From CAYRYU01 sp964428355 (GTDB lineage: Bacteria > Muiribacteriota > Ozemobacteria > Ozemobacterales > Ozemobacteraceae): 64,000 bases of DNA. Position 1 is the stretch's first letter. Every line of letters starts with the position of its first letter. The stretch lies in NCBI GenBank assembly GCA_964428355.1, contig CAYRYU010000008.1, positions 62,001 through 126,000 of the forward strand. Reading direction: 5' to 3'. The notes under the pieces were generated by a model. It was not told the origin of the DNA and made no database searches. It was given only the letters and a program-made list of their open reading frames with translations. Shown one piece after another: positions 1 through 8,386 of the stretch. A program made the position numbers and the translations under genes.

Positions 1-2752
1 ATCCCAGTTTCTCGAGAACATAAGGTTTCCGGACGTAGGCTCCCGCTCCCAGAGCCTGGGTGGCGTTCACCCGGTTGGTTTCGGAAAAACCGCTGACGAT
101 GATCGCCTTCTGGTCTGGGCGGATTCCGATGATCCTCTGGAAGGTATCGAGGCCGTCCATTCCAGGGTCCATTATCATGTCCAGGACGATCAGATCGACG
201 GAATGAGTTTTCAGATACTCGACGGCCTCCTCGCCGCTGGAGGCGCAGACAACCCGGTATTTCAACCTGCGAAGCATCTCGGCGGCGAGCTCTCGTTGAC
301 CCTTGACATCATCGACCACGAGAATCGATTGGCCATCTCCCATGTAATCGGAAACCGGGATCGGGGAGCATTCCTGGGGAAGTTCCTCCCGGGTGACCGG
401 GAAAAACAGGGAGAAAACGCTTCCTTTTCCTTCCTCGCTCTGGACATTGATGTAACCCTGGTGATCCTTGACGGTGCCCCACACGACCGCAAGGCCAAGA
501 CCGGTTCCGCTCCGCCCCATGACCTTTTTCGTGTAGAAGGGTTCGAAGATCCTTTTCAGGTCATTGGGGGGGATTCCTTCGCCGGTGTCCGTTATCGAGA
601 GGACGACATAATCCCCTTCGCGGGTTTCATCGAATCCCTGAAGCGGCTTGTCGACATATTGGTTGAAAGTCCGGATCGTCACAGCCCCCTCCTTCCTGAT
701 CGCCTCACAGGCGTTGAGAATGAGGTTGAATGTCGATTTCACCATGTGAACCGGGGAGGCCGAGATGTTCAACAGGTTTGGATCGAGTTCCCAGGAAATC
801 CTTGTCGAGGGGTGGTCCGCGATGAGTTTCAAAAACTCGGGTGATTGCCGGCATTCCTGGACGAGACGGTTCAGGTTGAGGACCTTCTTTCCCGAAACGC
901 CTCTTCGGGCCAAGGTAAGGAGATCCTGGACGATCGCTGACGCTCTCTGGGCGCCGTCCATGATGTATTGAAGACTGGACCTGAGCGGGTTGGACTCCTC
1001 CATCCCGTATAAAACCAGTTCGGCATACCCAACGACGATTCCCAGAACGTTGTTGAGGTCGTGAGCCACCCCGCCGGCAAGCGTGCCGAGCGCTTCCATC
1101 TTTTCCGCCCTTTGAAGCCGCTCTTCGCTTTTCCTGAGCAGTTTTTCCGCCCGAAGCCGGTCGGAGATGTCGATGAAGCTCTCGAGGAAGCACTCCCTTC
1201 CCTTGAGGATGATCGGGAAGACGGTTTTCAGGATGTCGAGTTGTGTGCCGTCTGCGTGGAGAAGAACGCTTTCAGATCGTTCGACGGTCTGGCCCAGATT
1301 CTTCACCGGGCACTTTCCGACTTCAGCGGGGCAGACAAGTCGGTGACAACTTCGCCCGAGGATCTTCTCCTTGGGGAGACCGGTCATTTCACTTGCGGTC
1401 TGGTTTGCCTCGATGATGGTCTGGGTTTCCTTGTCGATGATGAGGATTCCCGCTCCAACCTGGTTGAAGATCGCCTGGAGCTTGGTCTGGTTGTCTTGTC
1501 TCTCCTCCTCGCTTTTCTTCCGATCGGTGATGTCTTCCGATATTCCGAGGAGATACTCAGGCTTTCCCACCGAGTCGAATATCGGGACCTTCTTGGTGTG
1601 GAGGATCCGCTCCCCTTTGAAACGTGTGTTTATTGGCTCCTCGGGGATGTCGACGATCTTGCCCTCCCCCAACACGTTGCGGTCTTTGAGGGTGAAGAAG
1701 TCCGCCTGCTCCTTGGGGAAGAAATCGTGATCGTTCTTACCGAGAAGGTCGTTGCGGGAGTGGCCCAGGAGATCTTCGCCAGCGCGGTTGAAACGGACGA
1801 AACGGAGGTCCCTGGCATCCTTCACGAAGATCATGTCAGGGATGTTCTCTATTATTGAATCGAGGAAGGATGAGACGCGGCGGATTTCCTCCTCCTGACG
1901 CCTTCTTTCAGTTATGTCGACAACCGCTCCCCGCAAGCCGACAGGTTTTCCGTTCTCGTAGATCGGACTCGAGACCAGGATCGCTGGGAACAGAGAACCG
2001 TCGAGCCTTTTCAGGGTATACTCCGTGCGCAGGGTCCTTTCTCCGGCCAGAATCTTCTGGATGTTCCGTTTCGCCTTCTCGATCTCCCCGGGGGGAAGGA
2101 TCTTCCAGATCTTGACCCCTTTCTTCAGTTCCTCTTCGCTTCCCCCAAAGGCTTCCAGGGTTGCCCCGTTGGCTGACTTGATACCACCTTCCAGGTCGAC
2201 CTCGTAAATCGGAATGGGAAGAAAATCGTACAGTTCGTGGTACTTCCTTTCACTCTCCCGGAGCTTTTCATCTGCCCTCTTGAGGTCGGTGATGTCCAGG
2301 AGTGAAGCCACGCTCTGTTTCGAGCCTGGAATCAGATCGACCGTTACAAAGATGTTCTTGATGCTGCCGTTCTTGTGTACAAGCCGGAATTCGTAGCTCC
2401 TCTTGGCGGTTCGGGGTTCCATCCTGCGAAGGTGATGCTGCGCCACCATCATCGCCAGATCGTTGGGTTCGACGAATTCGGTCCACTTTCTCTTTCCTTC
2501 GAACTCCTCACGCTTCCATCCGGTCAGTTTTTCGAACCGGCTGTTGGCAAGGGCGACAGTCATGTCTTCATCGACAATCATCATTGTGGTTCCGGAGGTT
2601 TCGAAAATCGTCTTGTACCGGAGTTCCGAATCCGGGTTGGTTGCCTCCACCCTCCTCCGTTCGGCTTCAAGGTTCTCCAGCTCGCGAATTCTTTCCTTCA
2701 GGTTTTCGTTTTCGCTGGTCAATTCCCCGATCGTCTTCGTTCTTTCCTTCAT
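1..2752 (-). CDS. Multi-PAS hybrid sensor histidine kinase with C-terminal receiver domain (3' end outside window)
   Basis: Translating the minus strand from the ATG at 2752 gives an uninterrupted 917-codon frame that runs off the window edge. Order: a short coiled-coil start, four PAS/PAC domains (roughly residues 35-150, 165-285, 295-420, 425-545), a HisKA dimerisation domain with the phospho-acceptor in GVAHDLNN (near residue 564), and an HATPase_c domain with N box (NLILNACEAI), G1 (DTGEGI) and G2 (GTGLGLAVV). A receiver domain follows with the acidic pair (VVDD), phospho-acceptor Asp (VLDMIM), Ser (VSGFS) and Lys (RKPY). All catalytic motifs are intact, so it should autophosphorylate and relay to its own receiver. 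No membrane segment is visible, so it is probably a cytosolic sensor. It lies 22 bp after the 295-aa gene and likely ends that operon. Only the last residues of the receiver appear to be missing. Confidence 0.9.
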   Translation of the reverse strand, partial: MKERTKTIGELTSENENLKERIRELENLEAERRRVEATNPDSELRYKTIFETSGTTMMIVDEDMTVALANSRFEKLTGWKREEFEGKRKWTEFVEPNDLAMMVAQHHLRRMEPRTAKRSYEFRLVHKNGSIKNIFVTVDLIPGSKQSVASLLDITDLKRADEKLRESERKYHELYDFLPIPIYEVDLEGGIKSANGATLEAFGGSEEELKKGVKIWKILPPGEIEKAKRNIQKILAGERTLRTEYTLKRLDGSLFPAILVSSPIYENGKPVGLRGAVVDITERRRQEEEIRRVSSFLDSIIENIPDMIFVKDARDLRFVRFNRAGEDLLGHSRNDLLGKNDHDFFPKEQADFFTLKDRNVLGEGKIVDIPEEPINTRFKGERILHTKKVPIFDSVGKPEYLLGISEDITDRKKSEEERQDNQTKLQAIFNQVGAGILIIDKETQTIIEANQTASEMTGLPKEKILGRSCHRLVCPAEVGKCPVKNLGQTVERSESVLLHADGTQLDILKTVFPIILKGRECFLESFIDISDRLRAEKLLRKSEERLQRAEKMEALGTLAGGVAHDLNNVLGIVVGYAELVLYGMEESNPLRSSLQYIMDGAQRASAIVQDLLTLARRGVSGKKVLNLNRLVQECRQSPEFLKLIADHPSTRISWELDPNLLNISASPVHMVKSTFNLILNACEAIRKEGAVTIRTFNQYVDKPLQGFDETREGDYVVLSITDTGEGIPPNDLKRIFEPFYTKKVMGRSGTGLGLAVVWGTVKDHQGYINVQSEEGKGSVFSLFFPVTREELPQECSPIPVSDYMGDGQSILVVDDVKGQRELAAEMLRRLKYRVVCASSGEEAVEYLKTHSVDLIVLDMIMDPGMDGLDTFQRIIGIRPDQKAIIVSGFSETNRVNATQALGAGAYVRKPYVLEKLG

Positions 2753-2774
2753 CGGAATCCATCCCCAAAGGGTT

Positions 2775-3662
2775 TCAAAAGTATCCCTGGTCGACCATCT
2801 CACGCTCCCAGTGTTGGGACAGCCTTTTCAACTCCGGACTGGTTTCGATGGCCTTGGATATTCCGTCCAACAGCTTTTTCAACTCGAGGAGCCACCTCGT
2901 ATCCCTGGCGGAATTGAGAAAATCCGCAGCCATCCCCTGGCCCACCTCGATTTCGAGAAGGTTCTTCCCGAAGTTCCCTTCCTTCTGGGCAGCGCGTTTC
3001 ATCGAGAAAAACAATCGCCAGAAGTCGTTCGAGCCTGAGTTCCGGTTCACGAAATCGACGGTAACCGGTGTCTCGAAACGGAACTGGCGGTAATCCCCGG
3101 TCAGGCTCCCCGATTTGGAAATCGAGGGCATCAGCGCGATAACCGTTTTTCCCAGGAAAGCCTTCTTCATGCGCTCCTCAGCAGGGGAGTAACCGGGGGA
3201 TTCCGCCGGAGCCTGTTGGGTGCTCCGGCAGAGGGCGATGACTCTCCCTACCGCGGACGCCGATTCCTCCTGGAAAGGGTCTTGGGAGATCCTGTTGGCC
3301 AGCTCCTCGAACTCCCTGAGGTTCTTCGCGATCTCCTCGTGGGCGAACCGTGCGAGGTTTTCCAGTTGGATCAGCCACTGCGGCTGGGCCATGATCTCGG
3401 GAAGATGCGTCCGCGTGATTCCGGGACCAAGGATGGCCTCCATTGCCTCCTTGCCGAAATTGCCCTTCTTTGCTTTCGCTTCGATGAGGGAGGCGAGAAG
3501 CTCCCATTCCTTGGAATCGAACCTCAACAGCCTCCCTTTCAACGACATGACCGGAAAGCACAGGAATTCCCGAAAATCGAAGTTGCCGGCATATCGTGAT
3601 AGAACCTTCCCAATGATGCTGTCGAAAACACAGGCGTCCAGAGCTGACAGTTCGCGTTTCAC
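2775..3662 (-). CDS. Conserved-looking hypothetical protein with internal duplication, third gene of the STAND operon
   Basis: 295 aa, no signal peptide or membrane segment and no recognised family. The GTG start (3660-3662) overlaps the TGA of the WD40 STAND gene (GTGA), with AGGAGG a few bases upstream, so it is translationally coupled. The protein is built from two related halves. A stretch beginning KKGNFGKEAMEAILGPG (residues 66-125) resembles one beginning KEGNFGKNLLEIEVGQG (residues 228-286), each followed by WL(I/L)(Q/E)L and an amphipathic helix. The two GNFGK motifs (67-71 and 229-233) are 162 residues apart. The position between a STAND NTPase and a hybrid kinase suggests a partner or effector of that operon. 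No enzymatic function can be assigned. Confidence 0.8.
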   Translation of the reverse strand: MKRELSALDACVFDSIIGKVLSRYAGNFDFREFLCFPVMSLKGRLLRFDSKEWELLASLIEAKAKKGNFGKEAMEAILGPGITRTHLPEIMAQPQWLIQLENLARFAHEEIAKNLREFEELANRISQDPFQEESASAVGRVIALCRSTQQAPAESPGYSPAEERMKKAFLGKTVIALMPSISKSGSLTGDYRQFRFETPVTVDFVNRNSGSNDFWRLFFSMKRAAQKEGNFGKNLLEIEVGQGMAADFLNSARDTRWLLELKKLLDGISKAIETSPELKRLSQHWEREMVDQGYF

Positions 3663-6600
3663 CTTCCATCATCCTCCTGATCTTGTCCTTGCGCCCCGCA
3701 TGGTTCGATGAAGTACGAAAGACCGGTTTCATCCCCACCAAGGATTCCCTGATAGTCAGGGGAAATCGAAAAGACAGGGGCTTCGCCGCCCCCTCCGAAA
3801 GCCCCGATGGTCCGATTTTTTCGGAAACTCCAGGCACGGAGCTCCCCATCCGCGTTGGAAAGATACAGGAGTTTCCGGAAAGGGTCGAAAAGGATTCCTG
3901 ACAGAGGGGAATCCCCGGAAAAAATCCTTTGCGGGGAGGGGCGGTCACAACCTCCCGGGATCTGGAAAACCTCTCCACGTCCGGTTGAAAGCAGCAGGGA
4001 ATCCGGGAACTTCACCTGCAAGCCGGTCACCCTCCCCAAGCCGAGTTCCATCACGTTCAGGAGCTCCTTCCTCTCGACCGAACATACACCCAATTCCCCA
4101 TTTTTTCCACCGCAGAATACGAGGGATTTGTCCGGATCGATTGAAATGCACGTGGGGTGGAAGGGAAGTTCGAAGGACAAAAGGTCTTTTACAGGCAGGG
4201 GTTCGTAGCCCTTCCCGGCCGGAACGGGTTTGGGCTCGTCGAACAGCACCACGACCAATTTCCAGTCGGCACCGATGCTTGCGTGGATCATCCTCTTCTC
4301 GCAGAAGCAACTTGCGATGACTTCCGATTGATGAACCTGGAAGGAGTTTTCAAGGGAAGCACCGAGGCCGCCGGTTGAAATGGCCGCCCTCCCGGTCTCC
4401 GCCTCCTTCGCCTCCGGGCAGTCCCATACCTTGAGCATCCCTTCGAACCCCGTGGACAGGACCTTCGAGAACCTCCTGGAAATCGCAAGTCCCGTGACCT
4501 TTCCGTCATGCCTGTCAGGGAAAGAGGATGCCCGGCCGGGAGGCATCTCACGAAGCTGGATTTCCCCGGAGGAGAATCCGAGGAGCCGTCGGGCCGGCCC
4601 CCCTGAAACTGCGGTTATTCCGCTACCCCCCCGGTTCCTTGCGTTGGTGGCGACTTCGTATACGCGGACCTCCGAACCCGTGATCGCGAACCTCGTTCCG
4701 TCCGGGGAAAAGGAGAAAAAGCCCCCTTGCGTTCCCGAAGGGCCGTTTCCAGGTTCAGGTGACGGGGAGTGGCGGAAAGCGTTCAGGAGGTTTCCGGAAG
4801 GAACCTCGAAAATGTTCACCTCGCCGGAATCATCCACAACGGCCAGAAAATGGCCGTCGCCGCTGAATCCACACAGGGAAAAGAGCCCCCGAAGGCCCGT
4901 TTTCCGGGAAAAAACGGTCTCCCCGGTGCCCGTTTCGAAGACCAGCAGTTCTGCGTCCCTGGTGATTCCGGCCAGGAGTTTCCCATCCGGTGAAATGGAA
5001 GCCCCTCCTGCCCCTCCCCTTCCGAAGCCCAAACCCCCGACCAACCTGTGGGTAAGAATTTCCCCCGGGTCCGGGTCGGTGCCCCTGTTTTTTTCCGCCG
5101 AATGGAAGCAGGTTTCAGGCGAAGCCCTGTTCGCAAGGCAACAGCGGGTCAGGACAATCCGATCTGAGTGGTCCGGGGCTGCAAAGATAAGATCATTTCC
5201 TACAACGCAGAAGGAACCCAGGATTCTCTCCGAAGGGAATTTGGGGAATGAGGCGATTTTGGAAAATCCAGTGCCGGGAGAGCTTTTGAAGATTTCCCTT
5301 TCCGCTGTCATCCCGAAAAAATCCCCGTTCTTACCGGCCAACCCGATCGCGAAAGGCTTTTCATGGTTGTGCCTTCCGACTTCCTGCCCTGAATCCGCCG
5401 AGACGAAAGCCACTTCGGATGCTGATTCGCAGATCAGCACCGTTCCCGGCCCTGCCATGATCCTCGAGAGAGGTTCCCGGAACAACTTCTTGCGGAAGTT
5501 CTCGTCGAGGGTTGCGGTCGCCCAGGAGACGAGGTGACCGTCCGCTGTACCACCCAGAAGGTTTTTCCCCGTCCCGTCGAACGAAACCGCCAGGATCCCT
5601 GGAACGGGGATCACATAAGCCGGACCTTCTCCGGCGGGCTCCCTCGCCGAAGAGAACCAGAAGTCCTCCCGTCCGCCCACGATATTTCCCCAGCCATCCA
5701 TGAGCCCAGTCAGGAAAGAGTTTCCGTGAGTTTCCCCAGCAAGTCCGTTGGAGAACTCCTGGAAAACCGATCCCGGGTTTCGGGAAAGGAAGGACATCCT
5801 TCTAGCCAGGATCTTGGAAATCGAGGAGAGCCCGGTCAGGAATCCCGTCATTTCCGCGTCTCGCGTTTCGCCGGAGAAAAAGTCGATCACGAAACGGATG
5901 TTCCGCATGAGTGAAGGGAGGAGACCGAACCCGGAGTTCTTTTCGAAGAAGGTGGGATCGGAAAAGAGTTTCCGAAGTGGGTTGAACAGGGAGGCTTTCG
6001 GGGAATTCCCCTCTGCGAGGAGATGTCGTACACCCCATCGGAGAAGATAGGGCCCGGCCGGGGAATCCCAGGCATCTCTCCGGAAAATCAGGCCTCGGAG
6101 GGCCATTCTGGCGGAAAGGACCGCATTCCGCATTCTTTCGCTTCCCAGGATATGCTCGCGGATGGATGCGTGGTAGAGAGTGTTCCCCGGTTCGTTGTTG
6201 GAGTCCGGGGCGGTTCTCAGAAGTGACGAAACGGCAAGGGTTCCGCGGTGCGTCAGTTTCCCGGCGGGGGGTCCCGGGGGAACGATTCCACGCTGGGCCA
6301 GGATCGAGGACATCACTTCCTGGGTGAGCGGTTCCATGGCGATGGCAAGATGACAGACCAACGGGGTAAGGACCTGGAAAAGGCTGCCAATGCCGATTAC
6401 ACGATGGCAGAGGTTTTCCAGGTAAGCATCGAGAGACGCAGGAATCCTGTCGAGGTTTTCCAGCGATGTGATCCTGCCTTCCTCGATGTCGCGGGTGAGA
6501 TGCCTTATGAAGAGAGGGTTTCCTCCGGAAGAGGCGAGGACCTTGCCCAGAAAGAGCCGGAATGCCGCTTCCCTCGATTCCGGAGAAAGATCAGTCCGGA

Positions 6601-8386
6601 GGATGTGGTCCGCAAGCCGTCCGAACGCCGGTTCAAGGATTTCGGCCATGTCTTTTTCCGACATTGGAGACAGGCCATCGGATGGCGTGGGAATCGTGAC
6701 GCCGCTGCCCGACGCAGTTCCGGGAGGGGCTCCGAAAGAAACCACCCGGCAGGAAGTGAGGCGCGGCATGGCTTCCAATGATGGATCCGGCCTTCCCGAG
6801 CAGAACCAGACGGTTCCCGGAAGCGAAAGAGAGGAAACCAGCCTCGAAGGCGCTCCCGGTTCGACCCGTTCCAACTCGTCGAGCCCGTCAAGAAAAAAGA
6901 GGATGCGGTTTCCTCCAAGATCGGAGAGCATTCTGACAAGGTTCTCCTCGGCCTTCTCAGGAGATTCGTTGGGCCGGCCTGTCGGGGACCCCTGAGTCCC
7001 CTTTTCGTGGGTGTTGCACAGCGAGCGGCCTGTTCTTTCGAGGGCGAAAAGACAGAACTGAATCGCACCGCACCTTTGGTCCCCAACCCGGAACCGCCAG
7101 GGAAGGACCAGGGTTTTTCCCGAGAAGGCCTTTTGCAGCTCGTCTTCGGAATCGACCGCGAGCTTCGATACGAGGAAGGACTTTCCGATTCCCGCCCCAC
7201 CGGGGAGCCAGAGAACCCTCTTTCCATCAGGTTGATATGTCGAATCCAGGGCTTCCCTGATCTCGCGGCGGGCATTCTCGAGTTCCACCCGGCGGCCGAC
7301 GAAAGCCGAGGCATCCTGGAAGATCTCGGTTTCGAATCCCGGGAGTTTCCATTCGTCGGGAATCATCCGGTCGAGACCGAAAAGTCTCCGGAACGCCTGT
7401 AGATGTCCTTCGTTCCCCCGGTACGGGCCGAATGAAACCGCCCAGGGGTCGGTGAAATCAATCCCCATGCAATCTTGGCGGGAGTAGATCTTCCCGGAAA
7501 AAGGCTTCTTCACCCCTTCGAAAACAATCAATGGGTGAAGCGGGAGGAAATGGTCAGGGCGGCCCGCCCTCATCAATCCTATCGTGCCGGGAGTATATAC
7601 GAACCCGCCTGAAGCCCGCGGAGGAACCTGGACATCCGCCACCGGTCCCGGTTCGGCCTTTGATCCATGCAGGACCCCCCATTCCCCGGAATCTTTCTTC
7701 ACCACGAACCGAAGGTCCCGGATCCATTCTTCCCTGGCGAACAATTCCCTGAAGCCCGGGACGACAACCTTTTCGAGAGTGGTCGCGGAAAGCCCCGCAC
7801 CGATCCCCCCTCCCCCGTGTGCGAGGTGGTTCCTCAGGGCGAGCAGGGAACCTTCCCAACCCCCGATCGAGACAACTGTCTCGAGAAATCCCGTCAGCCA
7901 CGCCAGGAAGCCCCGAAGCTCGGGCACCAGGAACTTCTCCTCCCCCTGGAATGCCCCTTTGGCAAGGTGTTCCAGCCTTTCCTCAGTCCGCTTGGCGAGA
8001 TCGTTCCAGGCCCCTATCGTCGGGGCTTGGATCTTGAACCCGAACTTCCGGAGGAACTCCGGGGAAAGCCCTCCGACGCTCCCGATTTCGAAGACCCCTA
8101 CGATAACCCCGAGCTTCAAAAGCATCTCCAAGATCTCGAATGAGTACCAGAGCTGCAGAAGGGGTTTTCCCGAAGCTCCGAGGAACTCGTCCACAGGGAT
8201 TGAAAGCAAAAAGGGAAGCTGGGAAGGTGACACTCCCAGGAGATCCGGATCGGGAACCGCATCGTCGAAAGGCCGGAATGTCCTGCATTCCATGCAGATC
8301 CACGCGTTTGGACCCAGGCCCATCTTCCTTGCACATGTCGGACAGGAAGGAGACAGGCCCGATGCGACGATGGGGGATGAGGTCAT
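3659..8386 (-). CDS. Zinc-ribbon / HEPN-like / STAND NTPase with C-terminal WD40 propeller
   Basis: 1575 aa from the ATG at 8386, which has GGGGGAGG a few bases upstream. Order: a four-Cys zinc ribbon (C15, C18, C31, C34); a helical domain ending in R185-N-H-L-A-H190, the Rx4H signature of HEPN-type domains; a NACHT/STAND-like P-loop module with Walker A GGAGIGKS (396-403) and Walker B ILFFLDGLDE (495-504); a long helical region; then about ten WD40-like blades from roughly residue 925 to the C-terminus (examples FSPDGTRFAIT, LKVWDC, GELRAWSF). This is the layout of signal-transduction ATPases in which WD40 repeats sense and the N-terminus acts. The start overlaps the end of the upstream paralogue (ATGA) once the scaffold gap is closed, and the end overlaps the next gene (GTGA). 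Function is inferred only. Confidence 0.88.
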   Translation of the reverse strand: MTSSPIVASGLSPSCPTCARKMGLGPNAWICMECRTFRPFDDAVPDPDLLGVSPSQLPFLLSIPVDEFLGASGKPLLQLWYSFEILEMLLKLGVIVGVFEIGSVGGLSPEFLRKFGFKIQAPTIGAWNDLAKRTEERLEHLAKGAFQGEEKFLVPELRGFLAWLTGFLETVVSIGGWEGSLLALRNHLAHGGGGIGAGLSATTLEKVVVPGFRELFAREEWIRDLRFVVKKDSGEWGVLHGSKAEPGPVADVQVPPRASGGFVYTPGTIGLMRAGRPDHFLPLHPLIVFEGVKKPFSGKIYSRQDCMGIDFTDPWAVSFGPYRGNEGHLQAFRRLFGLDRMIPDEWKLPGFETEIFQDASAFVGRRVELENARREIREALDSTYQPDGKRVLWLPGGAGIGKSFLVSKLAVDSEDELQKAFSGKTLVLPWRFRVGDQRCGAIQFCLFALERTGRSLCNTHEKGTQGSPTGRPNESPEKAEENLVRMLSDLGGNRILFFLDGLDELERVEPGAPSRLVSSLSLPGTVWFCSGRPDPSLEAMPRLTSCRVVSFGAPPGTASGSGVTIPTPSDGLSPMSEKDMAEILEPAFGRLADHILRTDLSPESREAAFRLFLGKVLASSGGNPLFIRHLTRDIEEGRITSLENLDRIPASLDAYLENLCHRVIGIGSLFQVLTPLVCHLAIAMEPLTQEVMSSILAQRGIVPPGPPAGKLTHRGTLAVSSLLRTAPDSNNEPGNTLYHASIREHILGSERMRNAVLSARMALRGLIFRRDAWDSPAGPYLLRWGVRHLLAEGNSPKASLFNPLRKLFSDPTFFEKNSGFGLLPSLMRNIRFVIDFFSGETRDAEMTGFLTGLSSISKILARRMSFLSRNPGSVFQEFSNGLAGETHGNSFLTGLMDGWGNIVGGREDFWFSSAREPAGEGPAYVIPVPGILAVSFDGTGKNLLGGTADGHLVSWATATLDENFRKKLFREPLSRIMAGPGTVLICESASEVAFVSADSGQEVGRHNHEKPFAIGLAGKNGDFFGMTAEREIFKSSPGTGFSKIASFPKFPSERILGSFCVVGNDLIFAAPDHSDRIVLTRCCLANRASPETCFHSAEKNRGTDPDPGEILTHRLVGGLGFGRGGAGGASISPDGKLLAGITRDAELLVFETGTGETVFSRKTGLRGLFSLCGFSGDGHFLAVVDDSGEVNIFEVPSGNLLNAFRHSPSPEPGNGPSGTQGGFFSFSPDGTRFAITGSEVRVYEVATNARNRGGSGITAVSGGPARRLLGFSSGEIQLREMPPGRASSFPDRHDGKVTGLAISRRFSKVLSTGFEGMLKVWDCPEAKEAETGRAAISTGGLGASLENSFQVHQSEVIASCFCEKRMIHASIGADWKLVVVLFDEPKPVPAGKGYEPLPVKDLLSFELPFHPTCISIDPDKSLVFCGGKNGELGVCSVERKELLNVMELGLGRVTGLQVKFPDSLLLSTGRGEVFQIPGGCDRPSPQRIFSGDSPLSGILFDPFRKLLYLSNADGELRAWSFRKNRTIGAFGGGGEAPVFSISPDYQGILGGDETGLSYFIEPCGAQGQDQEDDGR

